The position numbers were made by a program, and so were the translations under genes. From contig DWWO01000150.1 of assembly GCA_019119675.1 (NCBI GenBank), positions 1 through 41,520 on the forward strand: a stretch of 41,520 bases of DNA, read 5' to 3'. Every line of letters begins with the position of its first letter. The first letter of the stretch is position 1. Source of the stretch: Candidatus Mediterraneibacter faecipullorum (GTDB taxonomy: Bacteria > Bacillota > Clostridia > Lachnospirales > Lachnospiraceae). The notes below the pieces were generated by a model, which saw only the letters and a list, made by a program, of their open reading frames with translations, did no database searches and was not told where the DNA came from. Below, piece by piece: positions 35,196 through 41,520 of this stretch.

Positions 35196-35230
35196 CAGTG
35201 CGGCTTTGCGAATGGCGCGGGCTGAACCGG
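35195..35230 (+). repeat. Partial copy of the dispersed repeat after the carboxypeptidase gene
   Basis: ACAGTGCGGCTTTGCGAAT followed by GGCGCGGGCTGAAC, almost identical to the copy at 26921-26954 and to the right half of 29828-29896. It begins at the last base of the carboxypeptidase stop codon. Confidence 0.7.
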
Positions 35231-35280
35231 TTTCAGATAGCAACATTGGGGAATATAAGCAATACATAAGGAGGAGAACC

Positions 35281-36279
35281 ATGGAAGATTTAACATTTGG
35301 TGAACAGGTCAAGATCATTCTGGGGAGAAAAGGAATGACGATCAAGCAGCTTGCAGAGCTGATCGAAGTCCGGACAGGCAAAAAGATGTCAAGACAGAAT
35401 CTGACACAGCGCCTTGGCAGGGACAATTTTCAGGAGCAGGATATGCGCATGATCGCGGCAATCCTTGAGTGCCCGTTCCATTTGAGTATTATGTCGGAAG
35501 CGCCGGTACAGCCGCGCAGCACGGCGGCTTTGGAGAAAGCTGCGATCGCCCGGACAGAAGCAGTGGAAAAAAGACAGGCAGAAGAAATGCGTACAGAAGA
35601 AATACAGGCGGCGGAGCCTGAGGTAGAGGATATAGTGGAACCAGTGGCTGCACCGTCCGAAATGAAAACTTCTGAAGTGCAGGCAGCTTCGGATGAGCGT
35701 GACATGACGATTGGTGAACTCTATGAGATACATGAAGAACTGTCAGAACTGGAGGAAAACGCAAAGGCCGGAGAACCGGTAGAAGAAATCAAGAAAGAGC
35801 TGGAAAAACCGAAAAAATCTCTTTTCCATACAGGCGGGATTTTCCTCCGCAGAAAACAGCGCGATGCAGATGCGGCGGATACTGCTGAAGAAATAAAGGC
35901 AGCAGATGCGGCGCATGAGGAAACAAACGGAGAGAATACAGGCTGGCCGGTGAACGCAGAGCAGACGGAGCGGGAAAAAATGCAGACGGAAGAAGAGCAG
36001 TCTTCGTCTGCGGCAGAGGAGAAAGATGATTTTGAACCTGTTATTTCCCACGATGATGTGGAGGAAGACAGGGAAGTCGGTGAGGTAAACCCGTATACAG
36101 GAAGAGAATATCAGTCGAACAGCGTGCGCATGCACCCTACAAGGATTGGTTATGTGCAGGTTTATGACCGTACGATCCATAAATGGACAGATATGACGGA
36201 GTGGGCGTTCCTCGGTCTTCAGGAACGCAAGAAGGCTCTGCTCGGTAAGGCGTATGAGCCGCCGATCTATCTTGACTGA
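35281..36279 (+). CDS. HTH-like protein with long acidic linker, function unknown
   Basis: 332 aa. Residues 1-70 look like a helix-turn-helix (FGEQVKIILGRKGMTIKQLAELI, SRQNLTQRLGRDNF, MRMIAAILECPF). Residues ~75-285 are Glu/Ala/Lys-rich and low complexity, probably disordered. The last ~60 residues (NPYTGREYQSNSVRMHPTRIGYVQVYDR, HKWTDMTEWAFLGLQERKK) are conserved-looking and basic. I do not recognise a named family. AGGAGG precedes ATG 35281; the open frame upstream runs through the repeat and is not used. Confidence 0.75.
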   Translation: MEDLTFGEQVKIILGRKGMTIKQLAELIEVRTGKKMSRQNLTQRLGRDNFQEQDMRMIAAILECPFHLSIMSEAPVQPRSTAALEKAAIARTEAVEKRQAEEMRTEEIQAAEPEVEDIVEPVAAPSEMKTSEVQAASDERDMTIGELYEIHEELSELEENAKAGEPVEEIKKELEKPKKSLFHTGGIFLRRKQRDADAADTAEEIKAADAAHEETNGENTGWPVNAEQTEREKMQTEEEQSSSAAEEKDDFEPVISHDDVEEDREVGEVNPYTGREYQSNSVRMHPTRIGYVQVYDRTIHKWTDMTEWAFLGLQERKKALLGKAYEPPIYLD

Positions 36280-36348
36280 TCAGGCCTGCTTTACGACAGG
36301 GCAGACAGAGGCCGGGAACTGATGCACAGATGAAAGGGGAAACGCACA

Positions 36349-37755
36349 ATGGAATGGAGAATGCTGCTGTCCCCGATGCGGGAACGGGGAAGTTCGGGAA
36401 GGTCAAAGTCGGCGGATCTGAGAAGCGAATTTGAGAAGGATTACCACAGGATCATTGGCAGCGCGTCATTCCGGCGTCTACAGGATAAGACACAGGTATT
36501 TCCTCTGGATAAGAGCGATTTTATACGAACGAGGCTGACACATTCCCTTGAAGTCTCCTCTCTGGGGAAATCCCTCGGACAGAATATCGGAGAAAATATT
36601 CTGAAATTCCGCAGAAATTCAGGGTTTACTCCGCAGATGAAAGAGGATATTTCCCATATCCTTGAGTGTGCGGGGCTGATCCATGATATAGGAAATCCGC
36701 CCTTTGGGCATTTCGGAGAAGTGGCGATCCGTGAGTGGTTTGCCGGAAATCTGCCTAAGCTGTCTTTTTGTGGACAGCCTGTAGAAGATATACTGAGCGA
36801 GCAGATGAAGCAGGACTTCTATCACTTCGAGGGAAATGCGCAGGCGCTTCGGCTCGTGACCAGACTGCATTATCTGGTGGATGAGCATGGCATGAATCTG
36901 ACCTATGCTCTGCTGAATACCATTATCAAATATCCGGTTCCGTCTACCGGTATCCGGCCGGACAGCGGAAATATCAAGGACAAGAAGATGGGATATTATC
37001 TTGCGGATGAAGAAATATTCCGCAAAGTGACAGAGACGACAGGAGCGGGGAACAGCAGGCATCCGCTGACCTATATCCTTGAGGCGGCGGATGATCTTGC
37101 CTATAAGACCGCGGATATTGAAGATGCCTTTGTAAAAGGATTTATCACATATTATACTCTGGAACAGGAACTGGCACCTCTGGAGCGCGCCTGTCCGGAG
37201 TCACCTTTTAAACCTCTGGAAAAACTGCGGCAGCTCTATGACCGGGGGCAGAAGAAAGGGGTGAGCAATCCGGAATCCTATGCGGTAAAGAACTGGATCA
37301 TCAGCGCGCAGGGGTTCCTGATCAACTGTGCTACCTTTGGTTTTACATCCAATTATGACAGTATTATGGCGGGAACATTCAGGTATGATCTGTTTTATGG
37401 AACATTCGGGGAAAAGCTGATGGACCTGCTCGGAGATATGGCCTTCCGCCGTGTGTTTTCTTCCATGGAAATCTACAAGATGGAAGTGGCGGAATCCGCC
37501 ATACTGAATAACCTGATGGAAAAACTGGTCAGGGCAGTTCTGTATTACGATACGGACGTGGAACAGGATACGATCGATAAGCGTGTTGTTTCATTTATTT
37601 CGGATAATTATAAGAATGCATACAAGCTTCAGGCTAAGGGAAAGAGCGAAGCGGAGAAATTGTATCTCCGCCTGCTCCTTGTGACTGATTATGTGTGCGG
37701 TATGACAGACAGTTATGCAAAGCGTCTTTATCAGGAGATGAATGGAATTATTTAA
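36349..37755 (+). CDS. Deoxyguanosinetriphosphate triphosphohydrolase (dGTPase, HD domain)
   Basis: 468 aa. Releases triphosphate from dGTP or other dNTPs. HD-domain metal residues appear in TRLTHSLEVSSLG, CAGLIHDIGNPPFGHFGE and LEAADDLAYKTADIEDA; FRRLQDKTQVFPLDKSDF is the family's start. AAAGGGG lies upstream of ATG. Overlaps the convergent downstream gene by 8 bp. Confidence 0.94.
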   Translation: MEWRMLLSPMRERGSSGRSKSADLRSEFEKDYHRIIGSASFRRLQDKTQVFPLDKSDFIRTRLTHSLEVSSLGKSLGQNIGENILKFRRNSGFTPQMKEDISHILECAGLIHDIGNPPFGHFGEVAIREWFAGNLPKLSFCGQPVEDILSEQMKQDFYHFEGNAQALRLVTRLHYLVDEHGMNLTYALLNTIIKYPVPSTGIRPDSGNIKDKKMGYYLADEEIFRKVTETTGAGNSRHPLTYILEAADDLAYKTADIEDAFVKGFITYYTLEQELAPLERACPESPFKPLEKLRQLYDRGQKKGVSNPESYAVKNWIISAQGFLINCATFGFTSNYDSIMAGTFRYDLFYGTFGEKLMDLLGDMAFRRVFSSMEIYKMEVAESAILNNLMEKLVRAVLYYDTDVEQDTIDKRVVSFISDNYKNAYKLQAKGKSEAEKLYLRLLLVTDYVCGMTDSYAKRLYQEMNGII

Positions 37756-38818
37756 GCCGGATATCCGGAGCAGGGGATGCCTGTGAATTGCCGGAGGATG
37801 CCGGCGGGGTGCCGTCTGGACTGCAGGTTCCGACACAGCGGCACCAGTGTCCGAAGTCTGCCGTGTCATTTCGTTCCTCATCGGTCAGTTCCAATACTGA
37901 GACATATGCGCGCGTGAACCGCGGAAAGCCGAACAGATCGGCGGCGCGGGCCTCGCGCGTATCGTATATACCGGGGACTCCGAGCCATTTTCTGCCGCCC
38001 TCTTCGATGAGCGCGAGATGATTAAAATTATGATAACCGTGCAGCAGGAAGCTGTTGTTGGCAAGAGGCCAGAACTTCCGGGGCAGCAGGGTGAGATCCG
38101 AACGGCTGATCTTCTTTGCCTGAGGCAGATCTTTCGCCTCGGCGGATTCAAGCGCGGGCTCTTCCTGTGATGCAGGCATGGATTCTTCCTGTGGTACAGG
38201 CTCGAGGCTTTTCGGTGGCACAGATGCGGACTCCTCCTGTGATACAGGTGTGGACGCCGCTGTTGGTTCTGATTCAGCCTCTGAAAGGGGTGCCTGCAGT
38301 TCAGGGAGCTCACTCTGTAACTTTGACGGTTCGGGAGCGTTGTCCGGTGTATTCTTTGTAGGCTGCCGGTCAGCGTCAGGCTGCGATTCGGGCGAGGTTT
38401 CTTCTGGTGGCGTAGATTCTGCTTTCGGGGAGGGAAACTGTATCATATCCGGTTTTACATCAAAGAAGAACGACGACGCCATCCAGAAGAGGTCTCTGTT
38501 ATCTTCCGGCAGACGGAGGAAGAAACCGTCAATCTGCTGCAGGGAGCGCCGCTCGGGAAAATGTATTTCGGATACCGGGAGTCGGATCGAGATATTCCTA
38601 CCGCAGGAAGTAAGATCTGCAATCTGAGCGGAGTTCATCCGATTCTGCTCACAGAAGAAAGCATAGAGGCCAAGCGTGCTTCCCGCTCTCACCGGGACGC
38701 CTTTTGCCTGAATCTGGAGGATACATGACTGATAATGGCGGGTGACTTTGATAAAGCCGACATTCCGTCTGCGTTTACAGTTCTCGTATTCATATAAATA
38801 AAATGTACCGGGATTCAT
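37748..38818 (-). CDS. Lineage-specific protein with Pro/Glu-rich linker (possibly DUF6128)
   Basis: 356 aa, no signal peptide or membrane helix. N-terminal domain ~1-130 (FYLYEYENCKRRRNVGFIKV, GSTLGLYAFFCEQNRM, IDGFFLRLPEDNRDLFWMAS), then ~100 residues of Pro/Glu/Ser repeats (SQEESASVP, PQEESMPA, SQEEPALE) and a C-terminal domain ~230-330 (WPLANNSFLLHGYHNFNHLALIE, WLGVPGIYDTREA, LFGFPRFTRA). I associate the last domain with DUF6128 from memory; function unknown. Confidence 0.75.
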   Translation of the reverse strand: MNPGTFYLYEYENCKRRRNVGFIKVTRHYQSCILQIQAKGVPVRAGSTLGLYAFFCEQNRMNSAQIADLTSCGRNISIRLPVSEIHFPERRSLQQIDGFFLRLPEDNRDLFWMASSFFFDVKPDMIQFPSPKAESTPPEETSPESQPDADRQPTKNTPDNAPEPSKLQSELPELQAPLSEAESEPTAASTPVSQEESASVPPKSLEPVPQEESMPASQEEPALESAEAKDLPQAKKISRSDLTLLPRKFWPLANNSFLLHGYHNFNHLALIEEGGRKWLGVPGIYDTREARAADLFGFPRFTRAYVSVLELTDEERNDTADFGHWCRCVGTCSPDGTPPASSGNSQASPAPDIRLK

Positions 38819-38905
38819 AGAATAAAATAACCTCTGGTCTTGTCTCTTTTCATTCCAGTCTATTCATGCAGGAGGGGAAAAAGAACAGGGGCGGAAAGGA
38901 AAATT

Positions 38906-39454
38906 ATGTCTGAAGAAAGAAATGATGTTCGCGAAGAGCAGAAAAGGACAGATGAAAAATATATGAAGGAAGCGATCCGTCAGGCAAAGAAAGCCTATAA
39001 ACTCGATGAGACGCCGATCGGCTGCGTGATCGTACACGAAGGCAGGATCATAGGCAGGGGGTATAACCGCAGAAATACGGACAAGAGCCCGCTTGCCCAT
39101 GCGGAGATCACCGCCATCAAGAAGGCAAGTAAAAAAATCGGCGACTGGAGACTTGAAGAGTGTACGCTCTATGTGACACTGGAGCCGTGTCAGATGTGCG
39201 CCGGAGCGATCATACAGTCTCGTGTAACACGGGTCGTAGTAGGATGCATGAATCCGAAAGCCGGGTGTGCCGGATCAGTCCTGAACCTGCTGGACGTGAA
39301 AGCGTTCAATCATCAGGCGGAGCTTACCACCGGAGTGCTCGAAGAAGAGTGCAGCGCGATGATGACAGGGTTCTTCCGGGAGCTTCGGGAACGGAAGAAG
39401 ATGCAGAAGAAGGCTGCTGTGCCGGAGCGTCCGGACGGCTGCACAATGATATGA
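38906..39454 (+). CDS. tadA: tRNA adenosine(34) deaminase
   Basis: 182 aa. Converts the wobble A34 of tRNA-Arg(ACG) to inosine. Zinc site: HAEITAIKKA (His and catalytic Glu) and PCQMCAGAI (two Cys); the FFRELRERKK C-terminal helix is typical. ATG 38906 fits AAAGGAAAA; the frame open to 38840 lacks a site. A guanine deaminase is less likely from the motif set. Confidence 0.93.
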   Translation: MSEERNDVREEQKRTDEKYMKEAIRQAKKAYKLDETPIGCVIVHEGRIIGRGYNRRNTDKSPLAHAEITAIKKASKKIGDWRLEECTLYVTLEPCQMCAGAIIQSRVTRVVVGCMNPKAGCAGSVLNLLDVKAFNHQAELTTGVLEEECSAMMTGFFRELRERKKMQKKAAVPERPDGCTMI

Positions 39455-39470
39455 CAGACAGTAAAATAAA

Positions 39471-39494
39471 AGCCCCTCCAAATCAGGAGAGGCT
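39471..39494. terminator. Bidirectional terminator between tadA and the DUF2798 gene
   Basis: AGCCCCTCC / GGAGAGGCT, 6-nt loop. On minus it is followed by TTTTATTTTA; on plus by ATTTG. It overlaps the last codons of the DUF2798 gene. Confidence 0.7.
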
Positions 39495-39977
39495 ATTTGA
39501 TACTTCAGGAGCTTTTGCTTTTTCACGGAATATCTGTCTGAACAGAAAACGTACAAACGGTCCTGCATAGAAGATCTGCCAGAAGAATGCCGCCGGAAAG
39601 TTCAGGGCGACAGTCTGCAGCCAGACTGCGACAAACTCACTTCCCGCATCTTTGAACAGTATGGTTGCCGCCAGACTCATAAGAGGGCACATCCATGCGA
39701 CAGATACTGCAGAGATGACAAGAACAAGATGGAATGGGTTCTCTTTTTCCGGATTTACGATACGAAATGCCGTTCTCTTTGCGATATGTCCTACAAAAAA
39801 GAAATCAAGTACAAAAGCGACCGGCGCCATGATCACAAGTTCATGAAATGCTGACAGAAATACTGTGCTGCTCATCCCGCCCATATTCAAAGCGATGTTA
39901 TAGCAGATCATTGCATAGACCATGACAAATACCATCAGAATGGTGAAAATTACTTCCTGAAATTTAGTTTTGGGCAT
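39483..39977 (-). CDS. DUF2798 family membrane protein
   Basis: 164 aa with four membrane helices, rich in Phe and Met, matching the DUF2798 two-repeat pattern (VIFTILMVFVMVYAMICYN... and LVLVISAVSVAWMCPLMS...). Function unknown. AGGAGG 6 nt before ATG. Upstream there is an inverted repeat AATGATAA (39992) / TTATCATT (40023) that may bind a regulator. Confidence 0.8.
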   Translation of the reverse strand: MPKTKFQEVIFTILMVFVMVYAMICYNIALNMGGMSSTVFLSAFHELVIMAPVAFVLDFFFVGHIAKRTAFRIVNPEKENPFHLVLVISAVSVAWMCPLMSLAATILFKDAGSEFVAVWLQTVALNFPAAFFWQIFYAGPFVRFLFRQIFREKAKAPEVSNSLS

Positions 39978-39991
39978 AAAAAATCCTCCTT

Positions 39992-40030
39992 AATGATAAT
40001 AAACAGAGAAATGTGTTGTTCGTTATCATT
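39992..40030 (-). promoter_or_regulatory. Inverted repeat upstream of the DUF2798 gene
   Basis: AATGATAA and TTATCATT, perfect 8-bp arms 31 bp apart (about three turns). The half-site looks like a Fur-box half, but the arrangement is not canonical. Confidence 0.3.
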
Positions 40031-40079
40031 CAGGAGAATGTGCGTTTCCAATAAGACCAAAAATCCGTTATTCTTTTTT

Positions 40080-40341
40080 ACGTGCATTGCGCTTCGAACA
40101 TGATCCACAGGCGTTACCCCGGCAGTTAACTCAGCCCAGGCACCCTCACGGCACCCGGGAGCTCCTGCTTAGTGCTGCTCCGTTCCCGACCTGACACGGT
40201 TCACAGGTTCCCGTCGCGTGAGACCCAAACATCAACATCACTTACCGGGGGCAGCCCTGCAGACTGCCGCCCTCTGCGCAATATCACCCCTGCTATAGCG
40301 GATTGCAGGTACAAGGTACCGCTAACACCCCGGCTGCACGA
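40080..40341 (-). ncRNA. ffs: Signal recognition particle RNA, long Gram-positive form
   Basis: About 262 nt, minus strand. The domain IV core is clear: GAACCGTGTCAGGTC, GGAACGGAGCAGCACTAAGC. The Alu-type 5' part (GGGGTGTTAGCGG, ACCTGCAATCCGC) and TGTTTGGGTC also match Bacillus/Clostridium SRP RNA. The ends pair (CGTGCA near 40338-40333 with TGCACG at 40086-40081). It binds Ffh to target membrane proteins. Confidence 0.95.
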
Positions 40342-40347
40342 GCTTTA

Positions 40348-40376
40348 ATTTTACATGATTTTTTTATGATTGTCAA
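40348..40376 (-). promoter_or_regulatory. Promoter of SRP RNA
   Basis: On minus: perfect TTGACA (40376-40371), 17-nt spacer, TAAAAT (40353-40348), start near 40341. Confidence 0.8.
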
Positions 40377-40378
40377 TA

Positions 40379-40426
40379 GCTGGTGAAAATGAGTTGTTTC
40401 TTGCTGGTGAAAATGAGTTGTTTCTT
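40379..40426. repeat. Perfect 24-bp tandem duplication before the SRP promoter
   Basis: The unit GCTGGTGAAAATGAGTTG plus TTTCTT occurs twice, head to tail (40379-40402, 40403-40426), two bases from the SRP -35 box. Immediately right, on minus, a short frame reads ELPESLTAEDMAICLP and stops near 40447, perhaps the tail of a lost gene. Tandem end repeats of this sort occur in IS21-like elements, but no transposase is present. Confidence 0.6.
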
Positions 40427-40550
40427 GAAACATAACCGAGAATATGTTAGACTTCTTTTATCTTAATCGGCAGGCATATCGCCATATCTTCAGCCGTCAG
40501 AGATTCTGGTAGTTCTTTGCCTCAGCAATTCCGAGGCGAAAATCAACCGC

Positions 40551-40579
40551 TTGTAACTTACAGTGACATCCGATATAAT
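40551..40579 (+). promoter_or_regulatory. Promoter of the second Rpn-family gene
   Basis: TTGTAA (40551-40556), 17-nt spacer, perfect TATAAT (40574-40579), 18 bp before ATG. Confidence 0.65.
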
Positions 40580-40597
40580 GAAGAAAGGAAAAAGCCT

Positions 40598-41520
40598 ATG
40601 AAAAATGAACTGGCTGGAGATATTGCTCTGGCAAAAGGAAAGAGTCAGTATGATACATACTGCAAACGGATTCTGGCAAATAAAATCATTCTTGCCTGGA
40701 TACTGAAATATGTGGCAGAAGAATTTGCTGATATGGATATCAGCAAGATCAAAGAGTGTATTGGTACAGATGTACAGATATCAGAAGTAAATGTTCTGCC
40801 AGGAAGAACGAATATGCCGGAAACTGAACGGATTATGGGAGAATCAGCAGAAGACGCAGTGCCTGGTGAGGGCGAATTGTACTATGATATCAGATTTTCC
40901 GTATATTATGCCCGCCAGAAACAAAGGATCAAGCTGATCATTAATGTGGAAGCGCAGAAAGAGTTTTATCCGGGGTATTCTATTATAACACGAGGAATAT
41001 TTTACGGGGCACGGATGCTTTCCGCACAGAAGGGGGTTGAATTTACCGGGAGAGATTATGATAATATCCGTAAAGTGTACAGCATATGGATCTGCATGAA
41101 CGCACCGGATTATATTGGAAATGCTATTTCGTTTTTTCATATTCAAAAAGAAGACACTATCCCGGGAATTCCAGATAAAAAAGAAACTTACGACAAGCTG
41201 ACAGTTGCCACGATCTGCTTAAATCCCAGATCCGAAAAAGGCAACCGTTTGACAAAGATGCTTGGCATACTTTTATCTCCGAGACTTGATTCCGGGGAAA
41301 AGATACACCAATTGGAATACGAATTTGACATACCGATGGAAAATGATATGGGAGAGGAGTTGAACCAAATGTGTAATCTGAGTGATTATGTAGTTGAAAT
41401 CGGACTTAAAGAGGGAAGGGAACAAGGAATAAAAGAGGGAATAAAAGAGGGAATAAAAGAGGGAATAGAACAGGGAATACAACAGGGAATACAACAAGGA
41501 ATACAACAGGGAATACAACA
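40598..41520 (+). CDS. Rpn-family PD-(D/E)XK nuclease/transposase-like protein, cut by the window end
   Basis: 307 codons are visible; the stop lies beyond the window. Read directly from the plus strand with ATG after GAAAGGAAAAA. Core motifs: N-terminal KGKSQYDTYCKRILANK, acidic strand ELYYDIRFSVYYA, and catalytic-type LIINVEAQKEFYPGY (E-x-Q-K) near residue 110-120, then SIITRGIFYGARML and VYSIWICMNAP. This is the family annotated as PD-(D/E)XK nuclease-family transposase or Rpn. After residue ~270 it enters tandem tetrapeptides (KEGI, then QQGI). The homologous domain also occurs in the gene at 12647-13573. Confidence 0.85.
   Translation, partial: MKNELAGDIALAKGKSQYDTYCKRILANKIILAWILKYVAEEFADMDISKIKECIGTDVQISEVNVLPGRTNMPETERIMGESAEDAVPGEGELYYDIRFSVYYARQKQRIKLIINVEAQKEFYPGYSIITRGIFYGARMLSAQKGVEFTGRDYDNIRKVYSIWICMNAPDYIGNAISFFHIQKEDTIPGIPDKKETYDKLTVATICLNPRSEKGNRLTKMLGILLSPRLDSGEKIHQLEYEFDIPMENDMGEELNQMCNLSDYVVEIGLKEGREQGIKEGIKEGIKEGIEQGIQQGIQQGIQQGIQ
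41408..41520 (+). repeat. 12-bp tandem array coding for KEGI/QQGI repeats
   Basis: In-frame 12-bp units (AAAGAGGGAATA, then CAACAGGGAATA) repeat at least eight times and continue past the window edge. Length change by slippage would keep the frame. Confidence 0.85.

Noticed and set aside
41273-41518. Minus-strand frame with LLYSLLYSLFYS repeats
   Set aside because: It is the antisense of the KEGI/QQGI array and has no start context.

Overview
The window looks like chromosome of a low-to-mid GC Gram-positive anaerobe, most likely a Lachnospiraceae member (Clostridia). The evidence is strong AGGAGG-type ribosome sites, an atpBEFHAGDC operon with a proton-type c ring, a long Bacillus/Clostridium-type SRP RNA, BceAB/MacB-like two-component-ABC modules, and several lineage-typical hypothetical proteins. 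Assignment is by protein and RNA character only; no rRNA is present.

Layout. 1-3212: a MATE exporter, an HTH-Uma2 nuclease-like protein, and a short gene in which a BRO/antirepressor N-terminus is fused in frame to the last ~50 residues of a MutS-family protein. 3253-8743 (minus): a compact B12-dependent diol dehydratase operon pduC-D-E-G-H-O. It has a clear sigma-A promoter, a ~120-nt structured leader and three phased upstream repeats. 9160-12557: M20 amidohydrolase, second MATE exporter, Maf. 12647-14487 (minus): an Rpn/PD-(D/E)XK protein and a YgjP-like metallopeptidase. 14602-19499: response regulator, histidine kinase, ABC ATPase, large FtsX-type permease. 19509-22752: polysaccharide deacetylase, DUF2238-like membrane protein, YwaF/TMEM164-like membrane protein. 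23086-29822: the complete F1Fo ATP synthase operon with promoter, leader hairpin and terminator. 29828-30154: nested repeat elements. 30184-32082: Pit phosphate transporter with its DUF47/PhoU-like partner. 32085-35195: degenerate GGDEF-EAL protein, phosphopantetheinyl transferase and VanY-type carboxypeptidase, probably one transcript. 35281-39977: HTH-acidic protein, dGTPase, a lineage-specific protein, TadA, DUF2798 protein. 40080-40341 (minus): SRP RNA with promoter. 40598-end: a second Rpn-family gene, cut by the window edge inside a repeat array.

How genes work together. pduCDE make the dehydratase, pduGH reactivate it and pduO makes adenosylcobalamin. PduD carries an N-terminal helix resembling microcompartment-targeting peptides, so shell and downstream enzymes are probably encoded elsewhere. 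The ATP synthase c subunit lacks the sodium-binding residues, so coupling is inferred to be by protons. The TCS-ABC block looks like a peptide-stress or antimicrobial-peptide detoxification module.

Most unusual points: (i) a structured repeat family (~70 bp, three-way-junction fold) downstream of atpC, one copy of which is split exactly in a hairpin loop by a 162-bp element with 34-bp inverted ends; (ii) the BRO-MutS chimera; (iii) atpB, whose ideal Shine-Dalgarno points at an ACG codon; (iv) the pduC leader with mutually exclusive helices. No known defence system, prophage, CRISPR array, tRNA or rRNA was seen.
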